This document shows positions 11,301 to 18,738 of a DNA stretch of 64,000 nucleotides, in pieces. Location: the NCBI GenBank assembly GCA_903889895.1, contig CAISYZ010000038.1:18331-82330 (forward strand), in the 5' to 3' direction. Below the pieces are notes generated by a model, which was given only the letters and a program-made list of their open reading frames with translations, made no database searches and was not told the DNA's origin. The first letter of the stretch is position 1. Each line of letters opens with the position of its first letter. The DNA is from an uncultured Verrucomicrobia subdivision 3 bacterium (lineage in GTDB: Bacteria > Verrucomicrobiota > Verrucomicrobiia > Limisphaerales > UBA11358). A program made the translations under genes and the position numbers.

Positions 11301-12577
11301 TCGCCAACGTTTTGCGACTGGTTGACCAAGCTGGAAATGGTCGGCGGCACGATGACGGAAAGCGTCGTGCTCGAGGCGTTGGTGCCAACATTGTTGGCGG
11401 CCACCAGAGTGTAGATGTAATTATTTTGCGAATATTGCACGTTGGTTAGCGTGAGCGATGCACTCGTCGCCCACGCCAGCGAGTTGGACGTCACTCCGCC
11501 ATCGGTGCTGACATACCACTGGTAAGTCGGTGCCGGCTGGCCGGTAACGGTCGGAGTGATGGTATTTGTGGTGCCAGAGATAAAGGTTTGTCTGGAAGCC
11601 AGGCCGCTGATGGCCGGGGCAGTGGGTATAAATTTTAAAACCGTGATGTTAGTGATTTGGAGTGTCTCTGCTGTAGTTGGGCTCGAGGTTGGCCGAAAAC
11701 CGACTACAAAGCCGTCAAAGGTGGTTGTCAGCACGTTGGCACCCGTTGCTGTTCCGCCAAAGTTTGCATTAAATCCGCCAACATTAACCACCGAACCGCC
11801 TATCCCGGCACCATTGTAAAGAGTGTTGGTAATAGCCAGTGTGGTTGAATTCACATAAGTGATTTGCAACGCCACCGTATAGTGATTTCCAATGGTGAGT
11901 GCAGGCGCGTTGCTCACACCGGGATACGACACAATTTGGGAACCAGCAGTGTTTAACGTATATCCGGCCGAAAACCCCAACCCTTGATTTAAATTATTTG
12001 CGCCGGTCTGGGCCACGCGGGTGTTAATAGAACTCGCATAAACGTTTGCCGTAGAAATATTGGTGTTATATGAAAAGGTTGCCGAATAACCCAGCCAGTT
12101 TTTCGTGCCGCCATTAACGGCGGTGGTAGAACCGCTCGCCAAGCCGTTATTTAGCAGGGTGCCATTGGTTGGGCCGCTGCCGCCCGAATTGTAAAGCCCG
12201 ATGATCAACTGCTCCTGGGCTCCGGCATTGCCACTAAACATGGTCGGTGAATCCGTAAAGGTATAATAAAGCTCGATATAGGCGCCTCCCGTAGTGAGCG
12301 TGATTGGCGCGTTGGTGGTAAATAGGGCTTGCGCTTCACCGTAAGCTGAGCTCGTGCTGAACGGAATGCTCAAGCTGTTCCCGGCAATCGTGGGTGTTAT
12401 GGATTTGGTGCTGGCAATTTCATAGGCGGTCCGGTTGGTGCCAGTGATTCCCGGACTGGCTGCGGTTGGGCTCAAGGTGCTGCTGGCGAAGTTGTCGCTG
12501 AACACAGTGGTCTGGCTCCAGCCAGCCAGCGGTGCGAATAGGAGCACGGCGGCGATAGTGGTGGTCAGTTTTTTCAT
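8372..12577 (-). CDS. Multidomain secreted pectin methylesterase (CE8) with several Ig-like domains
   Basis: Start at MKKLTTTIAAVLLFAPLAGWSQ (signal peptide). CE8 motifs ILVSADGTGDFVTVQGAVDFVP, GSQAEALMLE, GSYQDTLLA, EGNFDYIWGGGVLFFTNCEI. Repeated Ig-like segments (PTYQWYVSTDGG, PTYQWYFNSSA, PTYQWQHAGTNL); C-terminal YYLQATTNLTGGSWTTVAS...QQFYRIVN. Confidence 0.9.
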   Translation of the reverse strand: MKKLTTTIAAVLLFAPLAGWSQTTVFSDNFASSTLSPTAASPGITGTNRTAYEIASTKSITPTIAGNSLSIPFSTSSAYGEAQALFTTNAPITLTTGGAYIELYYTFTDSPTMFSGNAGAQEQLIIGLYNSGGSGPTNGTLLNNGLASGSTTAVNGGTKNWLGYSATFSYNTNISTANVYASSINTRVAQTGANNLNQGLGFSAGYTLNTAGSQIVSYPGVSNAPALTIGNHYTVALQITYVNSTTLAITNTLYNGAGIGGSVVNVGGFNANFGGTATGANVLTTTFDGFVVGFRPTSSPTTAETLQITNITVLKFIPTAPAISGLASRQTFISGTTNTITPTVTGQPAPTYQWYVSTDGGVTSNSLAWATSASLTLTNVQYSQNNYIYTLVAANNVGTNASSTTLSVIVPPTISSLVNQSQNVGDSFSISPTVSGVPTPAEQWVHAGTNLLDGATGNGSTVSGTATATLSFVNGQATDSGYYYLIATNLAGYVTNSMYLTVSSTPTLPALTGPTNITVIQGNNGTFSSTASGLPVPTLQWLDQNGNPIAGATSSSLTLTNVQYSQNGYTYSLIASNSVGSVTNTATLFVIVPPTITSQPASLTVTNSQSAAFTVAATGVPTPTYQWYFNSSAISSSLNNTATNATLIISTTSTASAGNYYVVISNSAGSTNSATVTLAINSAMAVAALAPANSATNICYDTPLYLTFSAPPNLTTNGTIKIFNVTNSVTPVDTINLSLSVTLNANAPKIQPRSIAGETFTNYPVIITGNQAAIYPHLNLLTSNQTYYVTVDNGTFVDSAGANFAGITATNSWQFSTKTAGPANATNILVSADGTGDFVTVQGAVDFVPSGNTTPTLITINTGNYVEIVDIKSKHNITLRGQSRNGTIVGYANNANLQGSTHYRMAMKINGNNIALDNLTVTNRTPVGGSQAEALMLESNVRNFIFNNCNLGSYQDTLLANGSSGAVAYFNNDLIEGNFDYIWGGGVLFFTNCEIRTLLGNGGSTTGGNVTASRTDTSAGAPWAGYNGLSASNGIAFVNCRFTRATNTISSTALADSNGTSNGVVAWINCSFDANYIVPSTAVLNSQLLWEYGNSNLTDTAAVTFGLAVGDSAPALTTGDARYIAAANSANWLYGWTPQLTPNILTNPISQTVSNSFPATFTVVATGIPNPTYQWQHAGTNLSSATSPTLTIASAGSADAGAYDVIVTTSAGSVTSASATLTVTAPAYTPPVFTAPLSGTNINVGFSLAISCTATDANNGTLTYTLLAGPGGSTLNSSNGNFTWRPATSAANSSNTVQVAVIDGTSSLSATNLFTVRVNALTSPSATSGSATYSGGVFSVSAGGQVGPDYYLQATTNLTGGSWTTVASTNSPASLPVILSDPNAGLQPQQFYRIVNGPPAP

Positions 12578-12882
12578 TTTATATGGATGGGGTTGGTATG
12601 GTTTGAGTGGGAAAATCTTTGGCGCCAGTGCGGAGCCAGGGGGCGGCAAATGTAGGTTTCATTTGGGCGGTAAATGGGTTCGAATTTAAACTTATTACAA
12701 CCATCACCGGAAATGCATCACGATATTGTCCAAAGAACATTGAGAATTCTCCGCTGCTAACTGTGGCTCCGCTAGCGGGTTGGCGGTCGAATCCAAGACC
12801 TGAACTGCCGCAAATAATCTTGCCATGCCCATCTGCGCCCGCTAATCTCACCGCCCGCTGATTTTCCGGCGGCCACCCTTTT

Positions 12883-12957
12883 GCGCGGTTAGCTCAGTGG
12901 TAGAGCATCACCTTGACACGGTGGGGGTCGGAGGTTCGAAACCTCCACCGCGCACCA
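12883..12957 (+). tRNA. tRNA-Val (GAC anticodon), CCA encoded
   Basis: Acceptor stem GCGCGGT/ACCGCGC, D-arm TAGCTCAGTGGTAGA, anticodon loop TTGACAC (GAC), T-arm GGAGGTTCGAAACCTCC, 3' ACCA. Confidence 0.95.
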
Positions 12958-13045
12958 TTTCAACGTCTTCGGAAATTTACGACCTCTCTGACAGATCGTT
13001 ATCAACGTAATGCCGTGTCGCACCACAATTTTTTGGGTAATCAGT

Positions 13046-13083
13046 AATAGCGCAAAATCGTGGCGCTATTCTAAAGTTTTTCA
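13046..13083 (+). terminator. Possible hairpin terminator downstream of the tRNA
   Basis: Perfect 8-bp arms AATAGCGC / GCGCTATT, 9-nt loop, T-run (GTTTTT) a few bases downstream. Confidence 0.4.
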
Positions 13084-13307
13084 GCATTATTTGCATGACT
13101 CGTTTGAGGTGAATCCGGCAACATTATGAACACCAAATGCAACACTCCCCGTTCAGATTAACTTTTGCATACATAGTCGCCTCACTGGCGATTTCGTGTG
13201 CATTCAATAAGCCACCGGTGGCGGCTGCATCGAAGATGTTGAAACAGTTTTGGCGTGGCAACCAGTTTTCGTTGCACGCTGCAAACAAATCCGTGACTTT
13301 TTTTTAA

Positions 13308-14558
13308 ATGAAACAACTTTTCGCCACCTATCTCATTGAGACGCCGCTGGCCGTGGAAAAAGCGGCTGCCTCGCTGGCGGGTGAACAATCATCTGGAACG
13401 TTCGTTACCGTGCCGGGTGAAACCGACGAGTTGAAACAGCGCTTTGCCGCGCGCGTGGAAAAAATCACGCCACTAGAAACGGTAAGCCAAGCGAGCTTGC
13501 CCGGCTGCCGCAGCGCAAGTGGGAAATATCAACGAGCGGAAGTCATCGTTTCGTGGTCGATCGAAAATTTTGGATTTAATCTGCCGACGCTCGTTTCGAC
13601 GGTGCAAGGGAATCTGTTTGAGCTGTCGCAATTCTCCGGCTTGAAATTGATGGATTTGGAATTCCCGCCGGCTTTCGCAAAACACTTTCGCGGCCCGAAA
13701 TTTGGTGTAGCCGGCAGTCGCCAATTGACCGGTGCGGAAAAGCGTCCGCTCATTGGCACCATCATCAAGCCGAGCGTCGGCCTGTCGCCTAAGCAGACGG
13801 CGTCGATGGTAAAAATCTTGGTCGAGGCGGGGATTGATTTTATCAAGGACGATGAACTCATGGCAAATCCGCCGCACTCGCCGTTTGACGAACGCGTGGA
13901 CGCCATTATGCGGGTAATCAATGAACACGCCGACCAAACCGGCAAAAAAGTGATGTATGCGTTCAATGTCAGCGACGAACTCGACGCGATGCTGCGGCAT
14001 TACGAAAAAGTTGTTTCGTCCGGCGGCACCTGCGCGATGATTTCGCTGAACAGCGTCGGCCTCGCGGGCGCGAAGAAAATTTGCGATCTCGGCGCGCTGG
14101 CGATTCACGGCCATCGCAACGGCTGGGGCATGTTGAACCGGCATCCGCTGCTTGGCATCAAATTTCCCGCGTATCAAAAACTTTGGCGGCTCGCGGGTGT
14201 GGACCAGCTTCACGTCAACGGCATCGCGAACAAATTTTGGGAGAGCGACGATTCGGTGGTGCGCTCGATGGAAGCCTGCGCCCAGCCGTTGCTCGGCGGC
14301 ATGTCGATTTTGCCTGTGGTTTCGTCCGGGCAGTGGGGCGGACAGGCGTGCGAAACCTTTCGTCGGACCAAAACCGTTGACCTGCTTTATATGGCCGGCG
14401 GCGGCATCATGGCGCATCCGCATGGCCCGGCGGCGGGCGTGCGCTCACTGCAAAAATGGTGGGAAGCGGCCGTTGAAGGTCTGACGATGGAACAGGCGGC
14501 GGTGAAATATCCCGAACTAAAAATTTCCGTGGAGAAATTTGGAAAGAAGGGCGGATGA
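13308..14558 (+). CDS. RuBisCO-like protein (form IV large-subunit superfamily)
   Basis: N-domain ATYLIETPLAVEKAAASLAGEQSSGTFV; GTIIKPSVGLSP (Lys175-type), GIDFIKDDELMANPP (Lys201/Asp203/Glu204-type), IHGHRNGWG (His294-type), HVNGIANKFWE (Lys334-type), MAGGGIMAHPHGPAAG (phosphate loop). Confidence 0.92.
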   Translation: MKQLFATYLIETPLAVEKAAASLAGEQSSGTFVTVPGETDELKQRFAARVEKITPLETVSQASLPGCRSASGKYQRAEVIVSWSIENFGFNLPTLVSTVQGNLFELSQFSGLKLMDLEFPPAFAKHFRGPKFGVAGSRQLTGAEKRPLIGTIIKPSVGLSPKQTASMVKILVEAGIDFIKDDELMANPPHSPFDERVDAIMRVINEHADQTGKKVMYAFNVSDELDAMLRHYEKVVSSGGTCAMISLNSVGLAGAKKICDLGALAIHGHRNGWGMLNRHPLLGIKFPAYQKLWRLAGVDQLHVNGIANKFWESDDSVVRSMEACAQPLLGGMSILPVVSSGQWGGQACETFRRTKTVDLLYMAGGGIMAHPHGPAAGVRSLQKWWEAAVEGLTMEQAAVKYPELKISVEKFGKKGG

Positions 14559-15904
14559 GCAAATTGCTGCTAACATTTTACGGCGACGATTTTACCGGCT
14601 CCACCGATGCGTTGGAGCAACTCGCGAATTACGGCATTCGCGCCATGCTATTCATCGAACCGCCGACGCCCGCGAAGCTGAAACAGTTTCCCAATCTGCA
14701 AGCCGTCGGCGTTGCCGGGATGACGCGGGCGATGACACCGATTGCGATGGAAAAGGAACTCCGGCCCGCTTTCAAAAAACTGAAAGCGCTCGGCGCGCGG
14801 CACGTTCACTACAAAGTCTGTTCCACGTTTGATTCCTCGCCCACGGTTGGCAGCATCGGGCGCGTGATTGACGTGGCGGCGGAAATTTTTTTCGCGCCGT
14901 TCGTGCCGCTGCTCGTGGCGGCTCCGGCGCTGGGACGCTTCACGGTTTTCGGCAATCACTTTGCGCGCTTCGGTATCGGCAGCGAAGGCGCGATTCACCG
15001 GCTCGACCGGCATCCGTCCATCAGTCGGCATCCCATCACGCCGATGGCCGAGGCGGATTTGCTCCTGCACCTCTCGAAGCAAACGAAAAAGAAAATCGCA
15101 CTGTTCGACATTTTGAAAGTTGCGCTGCCGGAAAACGAATCCCGCGTCGCACTCAAAAAAATTCTCGCCGGCAAACCGCCAGTGGTTTTGTTTGATGCGC
15201 TCCTGCCGGAGCAGTTGATGCGCATTGGCGGATTAATTGACGTTTATGCCAGCGCAAAAAAGCCGTTGTTTTCAGTCGGCTCCTCGGGGATCGAGATGGC
15301 GCTGGGCGCGCATTGGGCCGAGGCAGGGACATCGCGCGGCGTTGTCCGGTCGGCGCAGCGCGCCGGCTCTGCCAAACAAATCCTCGTCGGTTCCGGCAGT
15401 TGCTCGCCGGTGACAACGGGGCAGATCGCCTGGGCGTTGAAGAACGGCTTTTCCGAAGTGCCGCTGAACGCCAGTGCCCTAGTGACAGCCAAAAATGCCG
15501 GACGCGAAATCCAGCGCGCTGCGGCGGCAACCGTTTCATTTCTCGCTGCCGGTCGCAGTGTGATGGTTCACACCACCAGGAGCGGTTCGGATAAACGCAT
15601 CGCGGCAAAGCTGAAAAATAATTCGGCGAAAATTCTCGGCACGGCACTGGGCAAAGTTTTGCGCGGTGCATTGGAGCAATCCAAAGTCCGGCGCCTGTGC
15701 CTCGCCGGCGGGGACACGTCCAGCTTTGCGGCGCGGGCCTTGGGCATCGAGGCGCTGGAGATGATCGCCCCGCTGACGCCGGGCGCGCCGTTGTGCCGTG
15801 CTTTCGCGCCGAATTCGCCGGCCGACAAATTGGAAGTCGTCTTCAAGGGCGGACAGGTCGGCGCGGAAAAATATTTTGGCCATGTGAAGCGCGGAAAAAT
15901 TTGA
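14555..15904 (+). CDS. DUF1537 / four-carbon acid sugar kinase family protein, OiaK-like
   Basis: LTFYGDDFTGSTDALEQL, HYKVCSTFDSSPTVGSIG, ILVGSGSCSPVTTGQIAWA, LCLAGGDTSSFAARALG. 4-bp overlap with the RLP gene. Confidence 0.88.
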   Translation: MSKLLLTFYGDDFTGSTDALEQLANYGIRAMLFIEPPTPAKLKQFPNLQAVGVAGMTRAMTPIAMEKELRPAFKKLKALGARHVHYKVCSTFDSSPTVGSIGRVIDVAAEIFFAPFVPLLVAAPALGRFTVFGNHFARFGIGSEGAIHRLDRHPSISRHPITPMAEADLLLHLSKQTKKKIALFDILKVALPENESRVALKKILAGKPPVVLFDALLPEQLMRIGGLIDVYASAKKPLFSVGSSGIEMALGAHWAEAGTSRGVVRSAQRAGSAKQILVGSGSCSPVTTGQIAWALKNGFSEVPLNASALVTAKNAGREIQRAAAATVSFLAAGRSVMVHTTRSGSDKRIAAKLKNNSAKILGTALGKVLRGALEQSKVRRLCLAGGDTSSFAARALGIEALEMIAPLTPGAPLCRAFAPNSPADKLEVVFKGGQVGAEKYFGHVKRGKI

Positions 15905-15906
15905 TT

Positions 15907-16569
15907 ATGAAACAAAAAACGCTCGGTCTCGTCCACACATCGGCCACGCTCGTGCCGGTGTTCGCGCAGTTGTGCAAAGAAAAACTGCCCGGCGTGAACG
16001 TCTTCAACATCGCCGACGACAGCCTCGTCAAAGGCATAATCGCCGCCGGCAGTTTGACGCCGACCATCGCGCGTCGCGTCGCGAGCTATCTTGAATCCGC
16101 AGAGTTGGCGGGCGCGGATTATATCATGGTGACGTGTTCGTCCATTGGACCGGCGGTGGAGGCGGGCGCGAAATTAATGGGCGTGTCGGTGTTGCGCGTG
16201 GACCAGCCGATGGCGGATCAAGCCGTCGCGACGGGAAAGAAAATTGGCGTCGTTGCCACGCTGCGGACGACGCTGGAGCCGACGGCGGATTTGATTCAAC
16301 GCCGCGCTGACAAAGCCGGAAAGAAAATCGAACTCACCTCAAAATTGTGCGAGGGCGCGTTCGAGGCGCTGATGAGCGGCGACGCGGCGACGCACGACGC
16401 AAAGGTCGCGGCGGCGTTGAAGGAATTGTCGCAGTCGGTGGACGTGATTGTGCTGGCTCAGGCTTCGATGGCGCGCGTGGTGGATACGCTGGCACCGGCG
16501 GACAAGCGCGTGCCGATTCTTGCGAGTCCGGGCATCGCCGTGGATTATCTGGCGACGATTCTGAAATGA
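15907..16569 (+). CDS. Asp/Glu racemase-superfamily protein
   Basis: LGLVHTSATLVPVF, DYIMVTCSSIGPAVEAG (first catalytic-Cys position), VDVIVLAQASMARV. Confidence 0.8.
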   Translation: MKQKTLGLVHTSATLVPVFAQLCKEKLPGVNVFNIADDSLVKGIIAAGSLTPTIARRVASYLESAELAGADYIMVTCSSIGPAVEAGAKLMGVSVLRVDQPMADQAVATGKKIGVVATLRTTLEPTADLIQRRADKAGKKIELTSKLCEGAFEALMSGDAATHDAKVAAALKELSQSVDVIVLAQASMARVVDTLAPADKRVPILASPGIAVDYLATILK

Positions 16570-17753
16570 TTCTGTGGCAGCCAGCGTTGGTTGTTTTGAC
16601 CGTCGCTTTTGCGATGGCGTTGCGCTTCTCCAAAACTTTTCGCGGCTACCAGTTCACCGCTTGGATCATCGCGGTCGTGACGGCGGCGATGATTTATCCG
16701 GCGCACTTTTTGCACGTCGGGGATTTCGACATGCGCAACAAATGGGTCATGCTCATCGCGATTCAGCTCGTGATGTTCGGCATGGGCACGCAGATGAGCT
16801 TGCGCGATTTTGCGGGCGTGGCGAAAGCGCCGCGTGGTGTGTTCGTCGGGATTTTTTGCCATTTCACCGTGATGCCGCTGGTGGGATTTTCGCTGACAAA
16901 AATATTTAGTTTTCCACCGGAAATCGCCGCCGGCGTTATCCTCATCGGCTCGTGTTCCAGCGGGCTGGCGTCGAACGTCATGGCGTTCATGGCCAAATCC
17001 AATCTCGCTCTCTCAGTCACGGTCACGGCGGTGACGACGATGATCGCGCCGATCATGACGCCGCTGTGAATGAAACTGCTCGCCGGCACGATGGTCGAGG
17101 TGAGCTTTTTCAAGCTGATGGTGGAGATCGTCAAAATTGTCCTCGTGCCGATTGGCGCGGCGCTGCTGCATGATTATCTGAAACACGCTTCGCCGCGCGG
17201 ACGGAAAATTGTTTATACCATCACCGCGTTTGCCGCCGCGTGGATGCTGTTTTTGATTCTCGGCGGCTGGTTGTATTTGCAATCGCGTTTCGCGGATGGC
17301 GCGTTGACAGCGATTGCGCTGGGCGGTTTTTTACTGAGTGCATTGGTCATCGGCACAGCATATCACGCGCTGGTGAAAAGTTTTCCACGTATGGATCATT
17401 TCATGCCCACGCTGGCCATCGTCGGCATCCTTTACGTCACGGCGATGACCACGGCTTCGGGACGTGACAATTTGTTGAAAGTTGGCGCGCTGCTGGTTCT
17501 CGCATCGATGCTGCACAACCTGGCGGGCTATTTGTTCGGCTATTTTTTGAGCCGCGGTGCTGGGCTGGACAAAAATTCGGTGCGCAGCATTGCTTTCGAG
17601 GTCGGCCTACAAAACGGCGGCATGGCGTCTGGCCTGGCGAGCGCGATGGGCAAGCTCGGCACGGTAGGCCTGGCGGCGGCGATTTTCATTCCGTGGATGA
17701 ACATCAGCGGATCAGTGCTGGCCAACTATTGGAGCAAACGGCCGGTGAAATAA
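16566..17753 (+). pseudogene. BASS-family (bile acid:Na+ symporter-like) transporter interrupted by one in-frame TGA (17067-17069)
   Basis: Both halves are in the same frame: ...SSGLASNVMAFMAKSNLALSVTVTAVTTMIAPIMTPL*MKLLAGTMVEVSFFKLMVEI...SIAFEVGLQNGGMASGLASAMG. ATG follows the TGA directly. Confidence 0.75.
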
Positions 17754-17755
17754 TT

Positions 17756-18730
17756 TTATTCCAGGCGCGAACCGATCTTGTCGGCCGCAACTGCCGCGAG
17801 AATGACAAACCCTTTCACCACCTGCTGCCAGAACGGCGAGACGTCGAGCAAAAAAAGTCCATTATTCAGCACACCGATGATGAGGCAGCCGAGCACGGTG
17901 CCGAGCATCGAGCCGCGGCCACCGGAGAGTGACGTGCCGCCGATGACGACCGCTGCGATGGAATCAAGTTCGTAGCCGAGGCCCGCATTGGGCGTGGCGG
18001 AATCCAGCCGCGCGGTGACCAGCAATCCAGCCACGGCCGCCAGCCCGCCGCCGAGCGTATAGACCATGAGTTTGATGCGTGGCACGGCAAGACCGCTCAA
18101 CGTGGCGGCGCGTTCGTTGCCGCCGACGGCGTAAAGATGCCGGCCAAAGCGCGTGCGTTTCGTGACCACGATAAATACGACCACCAGCACGGCGGAAATC
18201 CACACTGGCATCGGAATGCCCAACGCGTGACCGGTGCCAAGCCGGCCAAAATCATCGCCCAGGCCAGTGACGGGAAAACCGCCGGTCCACAACATGGTCA
18301 GTCCGCGGGCGATGCTCAACATGCCGAGCGTGGCGACGAACGGCGGCAGTTTGAAGCGCGTGACCGCGACGCCGTTGGCCCAGCCCAGCACGATGCCGAC
18401 GGCGATGCCCGCAACGATGGCGCCCGGCATGGTGAATTGCACCAGCAGATTGAAGCGCGGCAGCGCTAGCCCATTTTTCAGCAGCCCGGCGGCGACCGCT
18501 CCGGACAGTGCCAGCACCGAGCCGACGGACAGGTCAATGCCGCCGGATAAAATCACCAGCGTCATGCCGAGCGAGAGGCAAAGGTTGATCGAGATTTGCC
18601 GCAGCACATTCATCGTGTTGTCCACCGTCAGGAAATTATGCGAGGCCAGGCTGAGCGCAACAACCATGAGCGCCAGCGCCAGGAACGACTGGAACCGCGC
18701 AAGTTGTTCGGTGAATGATTTTCGGTTCAT
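17756..18730 (-). CDS. Ribose-type ABC transporter permease (RbsC-like)
   Basis: SINLCLSLGMTLVILSGGIDLSVGSVLALSGAV, GRHLYAVGGNERAATLSGLAV, LDSIAAVVIGGTSLSGGRGS. Confidence 0.93.
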   Translation of the reverse strand: MNRKSFTEQLARFQSFLALALMVVALSLASHNFLTVDNTMNVLRQISINLCLSLGMTLVILSGGIDLSVGSVLALSGAVAAGLLKNGLALPRFNLLVQFTMPGAIVAGIAVGIVLGWANGVAVTRFKLPPFVATLGMLSIARGLTMLWTGGFPVTGLGDDFGRLGTGHALGIPMPVWISAVLVVVFIVVTKRTRFGRHLYAVGGNERAATLSGLAVPRIKLMVYTLGGGLAAVAGLLVTARLDSATPNAGLGYELDSIAAVVIGGTSLSGGRGSMLGTVLGCLIIGVLNNGLFLLDVSPFWQQVVKGFVILAAVAADKIGSRLE

Positions 18731-18738
18731 GTTCGTTT

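Noticed and set aside
12579-12861. Short overlapping ORFs between the pectinesterase start and tRNA-Val
   Set aside because: No motif, overlapping on both strands, most likely promoter/non-coding DNA.
13473-14423. 316-aa minus-strand ORF opposite the RuBisCO-like gene
   Set aside because: No recognisable motif; the plus strand carries the complete RLP active site.
17067-17069. Selenocysteine or TGA recoding in the BASS transporter
   Set aside because: No reason to expect Sec at this site, no obvious SECIS-type hairpin was noticed, and other genes here use TGA as a normal stop. A mutation, error or split gene is simpler.
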